Part shown: in pieces, positions 34,732-44,137 of the stretch
Layout of the letters: each line of letters opens with the position of its first letter
Numbering within the stretch: position 1 is the stretch's first letter
Origin: Bog-473 sp963744225
Lineage (GTDB): Bacteria > Actinomycetota > Acidimicrobiia > Acidimicrobiales > RAAP-2
Reading direction: 5' to 3'
DNA length: 64,000 nucleotides
Assembly: GCA_963744225.1 (NCBI GenBank)
Contig: CAVUSV010000005.1
Span: 372,001 to 436,000, forward strand
Made by a program: the position numbers and the translations under genes
Notes under the pieces: generated by a model
Databases searched by the model: none
Seen by the model: only the letters and a program-made list of their open reading frames with translations
What the model was told of the DNA's origin: nothing

Positions 34732-35481
34732 TCAACCCGGCCGGCGCGCCTCGACGAGCAGCCGTTGGGCGGTGGACACGAACGCGCCGTCGCGCTTGAT
34801 CACGTCGTGCACGCTCCGAAGCTGCGCACGGTATCGCTCGGGCGTGAAGTCCGGGACCGTCCAGGGCACCTTGCGCAAGAAATGGACCACCGCGGCGACG
34901 TCAAAGAATTCGACCCGGAGTGCGCAGGCCTGCAGGTCGGCGATCTCGAGCCCGGCCGCCGTGACCGCCGCCTGTGCCCGCACTGGACTGCGGCAGTCGT
35001 TCACCGGTTGCGGCCCCATGATGAAGTCCGTGAGCTCACGATTGGAGCCGGCGCCGATCTGCTGCGAGTAGTACGTCCCGCCGGGGCGCAGGACCCGGGC
35101 GATCTCGTCCCAGAGCACCACGACGGGATGGCGGCTGACCACGAGATCGAACGAGCCGGTCGCGAACGGCAGCGTCGGCGCCTCCGCCACCGCGACCAGA
35201 TGCGCGCCGAGCCCACGCAGCCGGGGACCGGCCATGGCGACGTTGGGCGGCCACGACTCGGTGGCCACCAGCAGCGCGGGCGGCGAGGCGACGGTGGCCA
35301 GGACCTCACCACCCCCCGTCTCGATGTCCAGAGCGGCCGAAGCCCGGGCCATGCGCTCCCCCATGCAGCGGGCGTATCCCCAGGGCGGGCGCTCCTCGGT
35401 GGCCCGCCCGTTGAACCAGGAGAAGTCCCAACCCTCGGCGGGGACGGCGCTCCCTTCATCGACGAGGTCGTCGAACGTCAC
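34732..35481 (-). CDS. SAM-dependent methyltransferase
   Basis: A 249-residue protein from GTG 35481. DIETGGGEVLATV is the glycine-rich SAM loop, VVSRHPVVVLWDEIARVLRPGGTYYSQQIG the post-strand-4 and strand-5 blocks of class I methyltransferases. N-terminal WDFSWFNGRATEERPPWGYARCMGERM is typical of a small-molecule subgroup. Substrate unknown. Convergent with tldE, 4-bp gap. Confidence 0.83.
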   Translation of the reverse strand: MTFDDLVDEGSAVPAEGWDFSWFNGRATEERPPWGYARCMGERMARASAALDIETGGGEVLATVASPPALLVATESWPPNVAMAGPRLRGLGAHLVAVAEAPTLPFATGSFDLVVSRHPVVVLWDEIARVLRPGGTYYSQQIGAGSNRELTDFIMGPQPVNDCRSPVRAQAAVTAAGLEIADLQACALRVEFFDVAAVVHFLRKVPWTVPDFTPERYRAQLRSVHDVIKRDGAFVSTAQRLLVEARRPG

Positions 35482-35520
35482 CGGGTCACGCCCCCGGCGT
35501 GTCGTCCTCTCGGTCGGCTG

Positions 35521-36696
35521 TCACCGAGTTGCCCCGCTGCGGTGGAGGGCGTCGTGCTGCACGATGCCCGTGTTGTTGTTGTTCTGATTCCCTCTGAGTG
35601 CGCTCTGGGTGATGTTCTGCCCGACGAAGAGGATCGAACCCCAGACGATGGCGAAGATCATCCAGCTTCGGGCCGCACCCTGCAGGACCAAAGTCCCCCA
35701 CGACGGCAGCTCGCCCCCCGAGGTTGCGGCGGTCCGCTCCCACGGCGATGGCGGCGGCATGGCGCTGACGCCCGGTGGTGGTGGAGGCGGTGGTGGCATG
35801 GGCGGCGGCCAGCCCGGAGGTGCTGCAGGTGGGGAGGCTCCGGAGTCTTCGGGAGGCGCAGCGGGTCTTTGCTGCCCCGGCGGTGCTTCCTCGGGGAGCT
35901 CCTCACTCGGGGACGTCACGGATGTCTGTGGGTACGAGTAGGGCTGGGCGGGTGGGGGCGGGGGGGCGGACTGATACGGCGGCGGGGTCTGGTACGGGGC
36001 CGGGGCCGGCGTGGGGCCCGGGGGCGGCGCTGGCTGGAAGCCGGCGGAGAGCGGCAGGGGCGGTGGGGGCAGGGCGCCGGAGGACGGAGTCGGCCCCGGA
36101 ACCCGGTCGCCCAGCATTCCCCACGCGTACTCGGAGGTCAGCATCGTGAACCATGAGTGCAACCGCACCTCGTAGCGCAGCATCGCCGCGTAGGCGTCGT
36201 AGAGCGCAGGGGGCATGCTGCCCGTGATGAGCACGACGAACCACATGACGAGGAGCAGCGGGACGGTCAGTCCGTACTGGACGATTTGCACGAACACGGC
36301 GGCCGGGATGGCCAAGATGATGCGGAACAGCACGGCCCAACGGTTCAACGGGCCCGGGGCGGGCAGGATGGGACGGGCCGGATAGTCCTCGTCGTCGAGC
36401 GAGAACGGCGGATACTCGTCGGTCAGCAAGAGCAGGTAGGCCGCGACCCGGGTGTACCAGCGCACGACGCCGCTGATGAAGCTGTGCGCCCAATCCGGCA
36501 GCCGGCCCATGAACAGCGCAGCGAACCACCCGATCACCGCGACGAAGATCATCGCGATGAAGAGGAAGTACAGCACCACGATCTGCGGGATGGCCAAGAT
36601 GATGCGGAACCCCACCGTGAGCCGCCCCTGAGGCCTGGTTCCGGCGTACCACAGATCGACTCGCCGGGTGGGCATTGCCATCGCCGCGTTCGTCAT
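35521..36696 (-). CDS. DUF4389 membrane protein with Pro-rich linker
   Basis: A 391-residue protein starting MTNAAMAMPTRRVDLWY. Two DUF4389 copies lie near residues 15-100 and 110-195, each with the RIILAIP start and a hydrophobic stretch (IVVLYFLFIAMIFVAVIGWF; LLLVMWFVVLITG), and the acidic DEYPPFSLDDEDYPARP between. Residues about 200-330 are a low-complexity Pro/Ala/Gln tail. A last hydrophobic segment, SWMIFAIVWGSILFVGQNI, is followed by GNQNNNNTG. Function unknown. Confidence 0.83.
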   Translation of the reverse strand: MTNAAMAMPTRRVDLWYAGTRPQGRLTVGFRIILAIPQIVVLYFLFIAMIFVAVIGWFAALFMGRLPDWAHSFISGVVRWYTRVAAYLLLLTDEYPPFSLDDEDYPARPILPAPGPLNRWAVLFRIILAIPAAVFVQIVQYGLTVPLLLVMWFVVLITGSMPPALYDAYAAMLRYEVRLHSWFTMLTSEYAWGMLGDRVPGPTPSSGALPPPPLPLSAGFQPAPPPGPTPAPAPYQTPPPYQSAPPPPPAQPYSYPQTSVTSPSEELPEEAPPGQQRPAAPPEDSGASPPAAPPGWPPPMPPPPPPPPGVSAMPPPSPWERTAATSGGELPSWGTLVLQGAARSWMIFAIVWGSILFVGQNITQSALRGNQNNNNTGIVQHDALHRSGATR

Positions 36697-36891
36697 GGAA
36701 CCCCCTAGGAGCACCGGCCGTCGCCGGCGATCTGTCCAGAGGGAACGTTAGAACATGGCCATACGAATGGCGCGGTTGCATGCCGATCGATGCCCAGGCC
36801 CCGCAAGGTCCGGGGCTGCCTCTTTCACGAACACCCGCTCCGGGCGACCCAGGCGCTCGAGGAGAACGTCGGGTGCGCCTGGTTCATCGCC

Positions 36892-38027
36892 TCAGAGCGA
36901 CGCGTACACCGCATCGATGAGCGCGCGGTTGCGCGTGCTCTGCCAACGGGGGATGACGTCGTTCATGACATAGCCGAATGCGACGCCCGCGTCGGGATCG
37001 GCGAACCCCACCGCCCCGCCGGTGCCGAAGTGGCCGAAGCTCCTCGGGTTGGGGCCGAACGGGCGCCGGGGCGCCGTCGGCTTGAATCCCAGCCCGAAGG
37101 TGACGTCCTCGTGGAGGATCGGGCAGTACCCCTGTGACTGTGGTGACGTCGCCTCGGACAAGAGGTCGACTGAGAGCAGCCGGTTGGGCTCGAGCAGCGC
37201 CCCGTAGAGACGGGCCACGCCGCGCGCCGAACCGTGCCCGTTGGTCGACGGGACCTCTGCGTCGCGCCATGCCGCGGAGTTGACCAGGCCGACCGACGAG
37301 TAGCCGGCGGGATTGAAGTAGCTCAACATCTCCATGCGTTGGTCGCTGGTGAGGGCATCGAGTTCGAGGTCGTCCGGGGCCGGCGGCGCGGCGAAAGATG
37401 ACGTCGGCACAGCGAGGGCGCTCCTCGGCGGGGACACCCACGTAGACGTCGGCTCCGAGCGGGCCGGCGACGCCGGCCAGCCGCCGCGCGGCACGTCTCC
37501 CCGCTGACGCGACGCACCACCTCGCCGATCAGGTGCCCGTACGTATTGGTGTGGTAGGCGTGCCGCGTGCCGGGCTCCCACCACGGATCGGTGGCGGCGA
37601 GCGCCCCGGTCATCCGGTCCCAGTCCCATAGGTCCTCGTTGGTCAGCGGAGCGCGGATGGCCGGTACGCCGGCGCGGTGGCACAGCGCATGACGCAGTGT
37701 CGCCTCCTCTTTGCCTCCCGTCGCGAACTCGGGCCACACCGAGGCGATCGGTTCGTCGAGGGCCACCAACCCGGCATCGACCAGCTGCAGGGCGAGGAGC
37801 GCAAGGAACGCCTTTCCAACCGAGTAGTAGTTCACCAGGGTGTCGCCCTGCCAGGGTGCGCGCTCGGCCTCGTCGGTCCAGCCGCCAGCCAAGTCCACCA
37901 CGGTGGTGCCGTCGACGACGACGCAGAGCCCGGCGCCGACCTCGCCGCGCTCCGCGAAGTTGCGGGCGAACTCTTCCCGTACCCCGTCGAAACGGGCGTC
38001 GCAACGGCCGGTGACGGGCGCGTCCAC
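36892..38027 (-). CDS. Serine beta-lactamase-fold hydrolase, multiple frame breaks
   Basis: The protein reads in one frame from about 38027 (VDAPVTGRCDARFDGVREEF) to VVRRVSGET near 37500, passes through a third frame (GVPAEERPRCADVIFRR) and resumes to the end (LTSDQRMEMLSYFNPAGYSSVG...RALIDAVYASL). YSVGKAFLAL is the S-x2-K motif, YHTNTYGHLIGEVV the Y-x-N motif, and GHFGTGGAVGFAD the third box, as in class C/EstB-like esterases. At least two indels fall in 37390-37500. Likely a peptidase or esterase. The GTG 38027 start is a choice; the frame continues to 38162. Confidence 0.78.
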
Positions 38028-38139
38028 CGGCCCGACTCTGTCGTGGCGCTGCCTCGTGGTGCAAGCGGGGTCAGGCTTGCGACGGCATCCGCCGCCTGCA
38101 ACATCTGGGGGCTTGGCAGGGCCGGCGGCGATCTTCGCA

Positions 38140-38258
38140 GAACTATCAACGCGTCTGTTCATAGTTTTCAGAAAGCCCGGCCGCCCGGCCGGCCGGGCGG
38201 GCGGGCGTGCGGCCTCTTCTCGGAACTATCAACGCGTCTGTTGATAGATTTCAGAAAG
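38140..38258. repeat. Duplicated 36-bp element with internal palindrome
   Basis: Copies at 38140-38175 and 38223-38258 match at 34 of 36 positions. Each contains CTATCAAC, six bases, GTTGATAG: perfect in the second copy, one mismatch in the first. The copies are separated by 47 bp of very GC-rich sequence, giving an 83-bp period. They lie upstream of the serine hydrolase gene and downstream of the HD gene, so they most likely act as tandem operator sites for the hydrolase. Confidence 0.8.
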
Positions 38259-38320
38259 ACCGCCAAAGCTCTTCGTCCAGCCGCAACGTGCGAGCGCCGG
38301 TGATGGAGGGCTCAGAAATC

Positions 38321-38881
38321 TCAGGCTCCGAAGACCGAGCCGGCGTGGAGGCCGCGCAGGAGTGGCACCCAGGCGCGGAGCTCCGCAACCGTGACGCCCT
38401 CCACCTTGCCGCGGTCGTCGGCCCGGCGCAGCTCCACGGCATCCGCCGCCCAGCGGAGCCCCAAGAAAGCCGCCGCCGCCTCGGGCGACAGGCCGCCCCC
38501 TTGCCGGTCGAGAGACGCCACGCTGTCGGTGGACAGCACCGCGCCATACCCGCCCTCGGTCGCCACGAGATACCGCTTCGCCTCCACGTGCAGGGCCACG
38601 ATCGCCGCCACCCGCTCCCCCAACGCGCCCCGGACGGCCGCTGCGGCAGTGGCGGCGTGGGTCTCGTCGGTTGCCCCGGGCAGCAGGTGGCCGAGGTCGT
38701 GCACCAGGCCGGCCGCCGCCAACCCATCGTCGCTCGGGCGGAGGTGCGCCAGGAGCGCGGCCGTCTGCAGGGCGTGGTCCAGTTGTGAGAGAGGGAGACC
38801 GGGGCCAAGGGGGCGGTCGGCGCCGGTGGCGAGCACCTCGACGATCTCGTCAACACTCAGTCGGGTCCCGGCGTCGCTCAC
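38321..38881 (-). CDS. HD-domain protein resembling PhnZ-type oxygenases
   Basis: A 186-residue protein from GTG 38881. QLDHALQTAALL, AGLVHDLGHLLPGATDETHA and VAAIVALHVEAKRYLVATEGGY supply the H...HD...H...D metal ligands. The HV-x-AKRYL segment is characteristic of HD proteins in phosphonate catabolism related to the diiron oxygenase PhnZ. No phosphonate genes are nearby, so the substrate stays open. Confidence 0.75.
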   Translation of the reverse strand: MSDAGTRLSVDEIVEVLATGADRPLGPGLPLSQLDHALQTAALLAHLRPSDDGLAAAGLVHDLGHLLPGATDETHAATAAAAVRGALGERVAAIVALHVEAKRYLVATEGGYGAVLSTDSVASLDRQGGGLSPEAAAAFLGLRWAADAVELRRADDRGKVEGVTVAELRAWVPLLRGLHAGSVFGA

Positions 38882-38952
38882 CGCTCCATTCTCCCGCGTC
38901 GAGGACACGGCGCTCCGGCGCGTCTCCCGTGTTGCGGGTACGGTGACCGCCC

Positions 38953-40182
38953 GTGCCCTGGACCCCCCCACCGCGCAGCGCGTGGACAGACAAGATGGTC
39001 ACACTCGGGCGCAGCCTGGGTGATGACGGACGCTCGGTGGTCTCGCTCGAGCCCGGGCCGATGCGGGAGGCCGCCACGGCCACGACCGGGCTCGCCGACT
39101 TCGGCGACCCCTGGTGGGAGGAGCCCTTCGAGCGCCTCTGCGCGTCCCTCGAGGGCGAGGCCCGTCTTCACCTGCCCGGCCGCATCCGCACCCGCGGCGA
39201 GATGCAGCTCATCCTGCAGAACCGGTTGGCCATGGTCGACCTCTGGAAGGAAGAGCCGGCCGTGCTGCGCGAACCGGTGCATGCACCCATCGTCGTCACC
39301 GGTCTCGGGCGTTCGGGGACCACCTTGCTGCACGAGCTGCTGGCCTGCGACCCCGACAATCGCCCGCCCCTGTTGTGGGAGCTGCTCCATACCGTCCCCT
39401 ACGAGGACGCCTCCGGGGATCTGTGCGATGACGAGATCACGCTGATGGATGAGATGGTTCCCGCCTTCACAGCCATGCACGAGAACGGCGGCCGACTCCC
39501 CACCGAGTGCATCTTCGCTTTCGCCCACCAATTCTCCAGCGACATGTACACGGGCCTCTACAACGTCGCGGACTACACGGTGTGGCGCAGCGGCCAGGAT
39601 CAGACCCCGATTTACGATTGGCACAAGCGTCATCTGCAGACGCTGCAGTGGGTAGCCGAGCGGCCGACGCCGCGCTGGGTCGTCAAAGCGCCCTCCCACC
39701 TCTCCGCCCTTCCCCTCCTCTTCGCGACGTACCCCGACGCACGGGTCGTGATCACCCACCGCGACCCGCTCCGGGTCATCGGTTCGCTGGCGGACCTCAT
39801 GGCGACTCTGCACTACATGCACTCGGACCACGTCGACCATGCCGTCCTCGTCGAGTTCATGGCCATGGGGCTCGAGATGCAAATGGACCATGTCACGGCC
39901 GAGCGCGACGCCGGCGCCATCCCCAAGAGCCAGATCTCCGACGTCGTCTACCGCGACCTGGTGGCGGACCCCGTCGCGGTGGTCGAGGGGTTGTACCGCG
40001 AATGGGAGCTTCCCGTGACCTCCGAGTTCCGAGCGGCACTCGAGGCCTACCTGGCCGCCCGCCACACCGCGCGCACCGGCGGCCACGACTATTCCTTTGC
40101 GGACACGGGCCTGGACCTGGCCACCCATCGGGCGCTGGTGGCGCCCTACCAGGAGCGCTTCGGCGTGCCGTCGGAGGTCTAG
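38953..40182 (+). CDS. Sulfotransferase-family protein
   Basis: A 409-residue protein from GTG 38953. VVTGLGRSGTTLLHELLACDP is the PAPS phosphosulfate loop, and RWVVKAPSHLSALPLLFATYPDARVVITHRDPLRVIGS holds the 3'-phosphate-binding block. The size and the WEEPFERLCASLEGEARLH start fit the Sulfotransfer_3 group seen with lipid or sterol substrates in actinobacteria. Divergent from the HD gene, 71 bp apart. Confidence 0.85.
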   Translation: MPWTPPPRSAWTDKMVTLGRSLGDDGRSVVSLEPGPMREAATATTGLADFGDPWWEEPFERLCASLEGEARLHLPGRIRTRGEMQLILQNRLAMVDLWKEEPAVLREPVHAPIVVTGLGRSGTTLLHELLACDPDNRPPLLWELLHTVPYEDASGDLCDDEITLMDEMVPAFTAMHENGGRLPTECIFAFAHQFSSDMYTGLYNVADYTVWRSGQDQTPIYDWHKRHLQTLQWVAERPTPRWVVKAPSHLSALPLLFATYPDARVVITHRDPLRVIGSLADLMATLHYMHSDHVDHAVLVEFMAMGLEMQMDHVTAERDAGAIPKSQISDVVYRDLVADPVAVVEGLYREWELPVTSEFRAALEAYLAARHTARTGGHDYSFADTGLDLATHRALVAPYQERFGVPSEV

Positions 40183-40487
40183 TCCGGCAACGGACTGGAC
40201 GCTCGAAACCATTGTCGTCCCGGTGTCGGACGGCGAGCGGTCCGGCGCCCGGCCGGAGCGACGACGAGTCGTTCCTGTCGTTCAGCGATCCCGACAGAAC
40301 GGCATGGCTGGTCCAGGAGGTCCCGAGCCGGCCCGGCTGACCGCGAAAGCCCAGGTGAGCGGCGATCAGACTGTTCCTCCTCCCGCTCCGGCGGCACGGG
40401 AGGTTTAGACCAAGGCCACGGAGCCAAATATTCGATGGTGAAGTCTGCCGCCATGTCCTCGCGCCCGAGCGGCAGCCAGGAGGGGCG
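40183..40487. other. Intergenic, no gene seen
   Basis: Three hundred bases between the sulfotransferase stop and the next start. No convincing gene, RNA or strong hairpin. The last 15 bases contain the AGGAGGGG ribosome site of the next gene. Confidence 0.5.
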
Positions 40488-41456
40488 ATGAGCACCCAAG
40501 CAGTCGGTACCGCACCGATCCGCGGCGAACATGTCGTCTCCTTCTACGAAACGGAGGCAGAGCTGTTCGAGCTGATCGCTCCGCAACTGAGGGACGCGTT
40601 ACAGGCAGACGAGACAGCCATCGTCATTGCCACACCCGAGCACCGCACTGGCCTGGTGGCTGCCCTGCGCTCATGCGGTGTCCAGCTCGAGTGCGCGGGG
40701 GGTGCGGGGCGACTTCATCTGTTGGATGCGTCGGAGACGCTGGCGCGCTTCGTCACCGAGGGCCACATTGAGGTGGCCGCCTTTTGGGAGGTGATCGGCG
40801 GACTGCTCGCCACCCAGACGGGGCCCGTGACCGTCTATGGCGAGATGGTCGCGTTGCTGTGGGACGTGGGCGCGGTCGTCGAAGCGATGCAGCTGGAATC
40901 TCTTTGGAACCAGCTCGCCGCGGAAGTGCCGTTCTCGCTCTTCTGCGCCTATCCGGCTCGGGTCGCCAGCGAACTCGACCACGCCGAGGCATTGGCGCAC
41001 GTGTGCAGGCAACACGACTCCGTGCTCGGGCCATCCCGCGTCCGGGGGTTCTCCCCTGGCCGCACTGCGCCGGAACGGGCCATGGAGTTCGAGCGCGTCT
41101 TCGCCCCACGCGTCGATTCGATCGCCGGCGCTCGCAGGTTCATCGTCGACGCGCTGCGAGCGTGGCCCTTGCCTTACCTGGAGGCCGCGAGCGCCGCGTT
41201 GGTGGTTTCGGAGCTCGCGACGAATGCGATCGTGCACGCCGATTCCCAGTTCGGGGTCAACGTCCGAAGGACCAGGACCGGGGTCCGCATCACGGTCAGT
41301 GACACCGGATCGAGCGCCGCCGCGCTCACGGTGCAGAGGACGCACGGTCTCGGGATCGTGTCTGCTTTGGCCGAGCGCTGGGGAGTGTGCGCCACCGCTG
41401 AGGGCAAGGCCATCTGGGCGGAACTGCCGATCCATTCGCGCGTCTCCCCGGCGTGA
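40488..41456 (+). CDS. MEDS-domain sensor with HATPase (anti-sigma/Spo0F-type kinase)
   Basis: A 322-residue protein with an AGGAGGGG site. Residues 10-170 form a MEDS (DcmR-like) sensory domain: EHVVSFYETEAELFELIAPQLRDALQADETAIVIATPEHR and ...PFSLFCAYP. Residues 200-318 form a GHKL ATPase of the RsbW class: ALVVSELATNAIVHA (N box), ITVSDTGSS (G1) and RTHGLGIVSALAERWGV (G2). The pair is common in actinobacterial partner-switching control of sigma factors. No sigma factor or anti-sigma antagonist is adjacent. Confidence 0.85.
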   Translation: MSTQAVGTAPIRGEHVVSFYETEAELFELIAPQLRDALQADETAIVIATPEHRTGLVAALRSCGVQLECAGGAGRLHLLDASETLARFVTEGHIEVAAFWEVIGGLLATQTGPVTVYGEMVALLWDVGAVVEAMQLESLWNQLAAEVPFSLFCAYPARVASELDHAEALAHVCRQHDSVLGPSRVRGFSPGRTAPERAMEFERVFAPRVDSIAGARRFIVDALRAWPLPYLEAASAALVVSELATNAIVHADSQFGVNVRRTRTGVRITVSDTGSSAAALTVQRTHGLGIVSALAERWGVCATAEGKAIWAELPIHSRVSPA

Positions 41457-41498
41457 TCAGTCGGTCCGCGCCATCGGGCGCCTTCGCGACCTGATCGC

Positions 41499-42671
41499 CT
41501 AAGCCAGCCCTGCCCCTGAGAGTTGCGCGGCCAGGTCCTCGAGTGCGACCACCTCGGCCGTCGGGTGCGGCGGCTCGTCGGCCAGGACCCAGCGCACCAG
41601 CATGTAGCCCTCAAGCCGGCCCCCGGTGTCGAGCCAGTTCTCGACCCCCGGCCCGGGATCGGACGGCGAAATGACCATGCGCCAACTCCCATCGGGCGAA
41701 CGGGTGGCCGTCTTGTTGTTCAGCGCGGTCGTCGTGTAGCGGTAGTCGAAACTCTCCATCCACGGCGAGGTCAGCGTCAGGCCCCAATACAGGAAGGGGT
41801 TCTCCGGCTCGTGCACCGTGACCACCAGAGCCTCGCCTGGGTTCAGCCGGAACCGGCCACCGTGGTACGTCATCTCCGCGTTCGAGTGTGAGCGCACCTC
41901 GTCTTCCTGGGCCGCGACGTGTTCGGAACCGGCCTGACCCCCGAAGGTGTTCATGTTGCTCGCCGCGTCGTGCCACATCTGCAAAGCGGTGCCGCCCACG
42001 AAGGTCAGGAACATGGCAGCGAACTCGAGCTTGGGCGCGAGCTCCTCGCTCGAGAGGATCGGCGGCGGCACCGTCTCCCCCGGCTCGGGCACCAACTCCA
42101 TGCGCAGCCGCGACAGGCGCTCAGAGCTCTTCTCGAAGTGAGTCTCCCGGATGGCCAGCTGCGCGGTGCCCGGCTCGAGCACGACGGTGTTGCGCGGCCT
42201 GGGGTTGGGCATCGATGATGCCGGCGCGATGAGGATGTCGACCTCGCCGTTGGGTCCCAGTTCGAACTCGTCGATGTGGGTCTGGGTCTGGGTGCCCGTG
42301 CGGCCGCCCACCTGGCCCTGGCCGAAGGGTGTGCCGAAGGTCATGCCGAGATAGGCACAGTCACCGCGGTACCCGACGAGCCGGTAGGAGCGGGAGTCGT
42401 CGAGCACGGAGAACATGTAGTGCACGTCGGGGTTGTCGACGAGGAGCTTGCGGTACTCGTCCTGGAGCGTGAAGAGCACGGGATGCAGGGGATCGGACCG
42501 CTCCACGATCCAGTCCAGGGCCAGACGGGACAGTCGGGTGACCCACCGATAGCCCTCGGCCAGGTCCACGTCGCTGTCAGGCACGCCGGTCGCCTGGCGC
42601 ACGACGTCAAGCGCTGCCCCTTGCGCTGCCACCCAGGAGTCGAATGCCGCATTGAGTCGGTCGTTTTGCAT
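41499..42671 (-). CDS. DUF1214-domain protein
   Basis: A 390-residue protein starting MQNDRLNAAFDSWVAAQGAALDVV. The C-terminal 110 residues (RFRLNPGEALVVTVHEPENPFLYWGLTLTSPWMESFDYRYTTTALNNKTATRSPDGSWRMVIS) form the DUF1214 beta domain; the N-terminal part is the helical region seen in longer homologues. No signal peptide. Function unknown, often next to acyl-CoA metabolism genes, as here, divergent from an acyl-CoA dehydrogenase 65 bp away. Confidence 0.75.
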   Translation of the reverse strand: MQNDRLNAAFDSWVAAQGAALDVVRQATGVPDSDVDLAEGYRWVTRLSRLALDWIVERSDPLHPVLFTLQDEYRKLLVDNPDVHYMFSVLDDSRSYRLVGYRGDCAYLGMTFGTPFGQGQVGGRTGTQTQTHIDEFELGPNGEVDILIAPASSMPNPRPRNTVVLEPGTAQLAIRETHFEKSSERLSRLRMELVPEPGETVPPPILSSEELAPKLEFAAMFLTFVGGTALQMWHDAASNMNTFGGQAGSEHVAAQEDEVRSHSNAEMTYHGGRFRLNPGEALVVTVHEPENPFLYWGLTLTSPWMESFDYRYTTTALNNKTATRSPDGSWRMVISPSDPGPGVENWLDTGGRLEGYMLVRWVLADEPPHPTAEVVALEDLAAQLSGAGLA

Positions 42672-42736
42672 TTCGCTGACGCTACCCAGGTTTCCCGCGA
42701 GTCGCCCGCTCGGGGCGCAGCCGGTAACTTCGGGAC

Positions 42737-44092
42737 GTGACCGACACCGCAACCCAGACGACCGGGACCGCCGAGCTCCTCAGCGAATTGCGGGGCTGGC
42801 TGGCCAACAACTGGGATCCCGACCTGACCGTGGCCGAGTGGTGGGAGCGACTGGGGCTGGCCGGCTGGGCCGCGCCCGGCCTGCCCACCAACGCGTACGG
42901 AAAGGCCATGGCCCGCTCCGACGTGGTCCTCGTGCAACAGGAGATCGCCAAGTTCGGCGCGCTCGGGCCCCCAGCCGGGCTGGGGTTGCTGCTGGCCGCC
43001 CCGACCATCGCGACGCACGGCACCCAGGAGCAGATCAACCTTTACGTGCGCGAGATCGTGACCGGCCAGAAGGCGTGGTGCCAACTCTTCAGCGAGCCCC
43101 AGGCGGGATCGGACCTGGCGGGCCTGCAGACGCGGGCGGTCAAGGACGGTGACGAGTGGGTCGTCAACGGTCAGAAGGTCTGGACCTCCGGGGGCCAGTA
43201 CGCCGACCTTGGCATGCTCCTGGCCCGCACGGACCCCGAGGTGCCCAAGCACCAGGGCATCACGTACTTCGCCTTCGAGATGCTCCAAGACGGCGTGGAC
43301 GTCCGTCCGCTCAAGGAGATGACGGGCCACACGCTCTTCAACGAGGTCTTCATCACCGACGCCCGGGTGGCTGACTCCGCACTCATCGGTGGCGTCAACA
43401 AAGGGTGGGCCGCCGCCAACACCACGCTCATGAACGAGCGGGCGGGCCTCGGTTCGGGCGGCGGGAACGCGGCCGGCGGTGGCCTGGCCCAGCCCGGCAC
43501 CGTGCCTGGATACCTGGGCAAGCGGGTCGGTGACCTCGTTCCCACCAGCGCCACCGGCGACAGCGAGAAGGCGAACAAGAAATCACAACAGCCGAGCGGC
43601 GCCCTGAGCGCCATGCGCGGGGGGGCCGCCATGCTGATCGCCTTGGCCCGCTCCCGGGGCGTCAACACCGATGCGGGTGTCCGTCAAGACCTGGCTCGGC
43701 TCTACACGCTCGGGGAGCTCGGGAGGTTCAACGGCCTGCGCGTCAAGGCGGTCAAGGAACGCGGTGGTGACATCCCCGGCATGCCAAATGTGGCCAAGCT
43801 CTCCATGAGCCAGATCGTGCGCCTCACCCGGGACCTCGGTCTGCGCATCGCGGGACCGGCTGGCATGCTCCACGCCTACGACAGCGACGACAAGGCCGCA
43901 CTCAAGCATGCGACTGGCGACCCCTTCGCCGGCAGCATCACCGAGATGGCGCTCTTCGCGCAGGCGCCCCCGATCTACGGCGGCACCGACCAGGTGCAAC
44001 GCAACATCATCGGCGAACGGGTCCTGGGCCTGCCCAAGGAGCCCAGCAACGACCGGGTGACGCCCTTCTCCCAGCTGCCCAAGAACGCATAG
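42737..44092 (+). CDS. Acyl-CoA dehydrogenase
   Basis: A 451-residue FAD enzyme from GTG 42737. CQLFSEPQAGSDLAGLQTRAV and VVNGQKVWTSGGQYADLGMLLART bind FAD and the acyl chain. The C-terminal signature PPIYGGTDQVQRNIIGERVLGLPKEP is present. An extra Gly/Ser/Asn-rich insert (GSGGGNAAGGGLAQPG) interrupts the middle. It should introduce an alpha-beta double bond in an acyl-CoA. First gene of a six-gene plus-strand operon. Confidence 0.9.
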   Translation: MTDTATQTTGTAELLSELRGWLANNWDPDLTVAEWWERLGLAGWAAPGLPTNAYGKAMARSDVVLVQQEIAKFGALGPPAGLGLLLAAPTIATHGTQEQINLYVREIVTGQKAWCQLFSEPQAGSDLAGLQTRAVKDGDEWVVNGQKVWTSGGQYADLGMLLARTDPEVPKHQGITYFAFEMLQDGVDVRPLKEMTGHTLFNEVFITDARVADSALIGGVNKGWAAANTTLMNERAGLGSGGGNAAGGGLAQPGTVPGYLGKRVGDLVPTSATGDSEKANKKSQQPSGALSAMRGGAAMLIALARSRGVNTDAGVRQDLARLYTLGELGRFNGLRVKAVKERGGDIPGMPNVAKLSMSQIVRLTRDLGLRIAGPAGMLHAYDSDDKAALKHATGDPFAGSITEMALFAQAPPIYGGTDQVQRNIIGERVLGLPKEPSNDRVTPFSQLPKNA

Positions 44093-44137
44093 CCGTCGGC
44101 ACGGCGGGCAGCGGTCGGGGCCGGGGGGTCGACGAGA

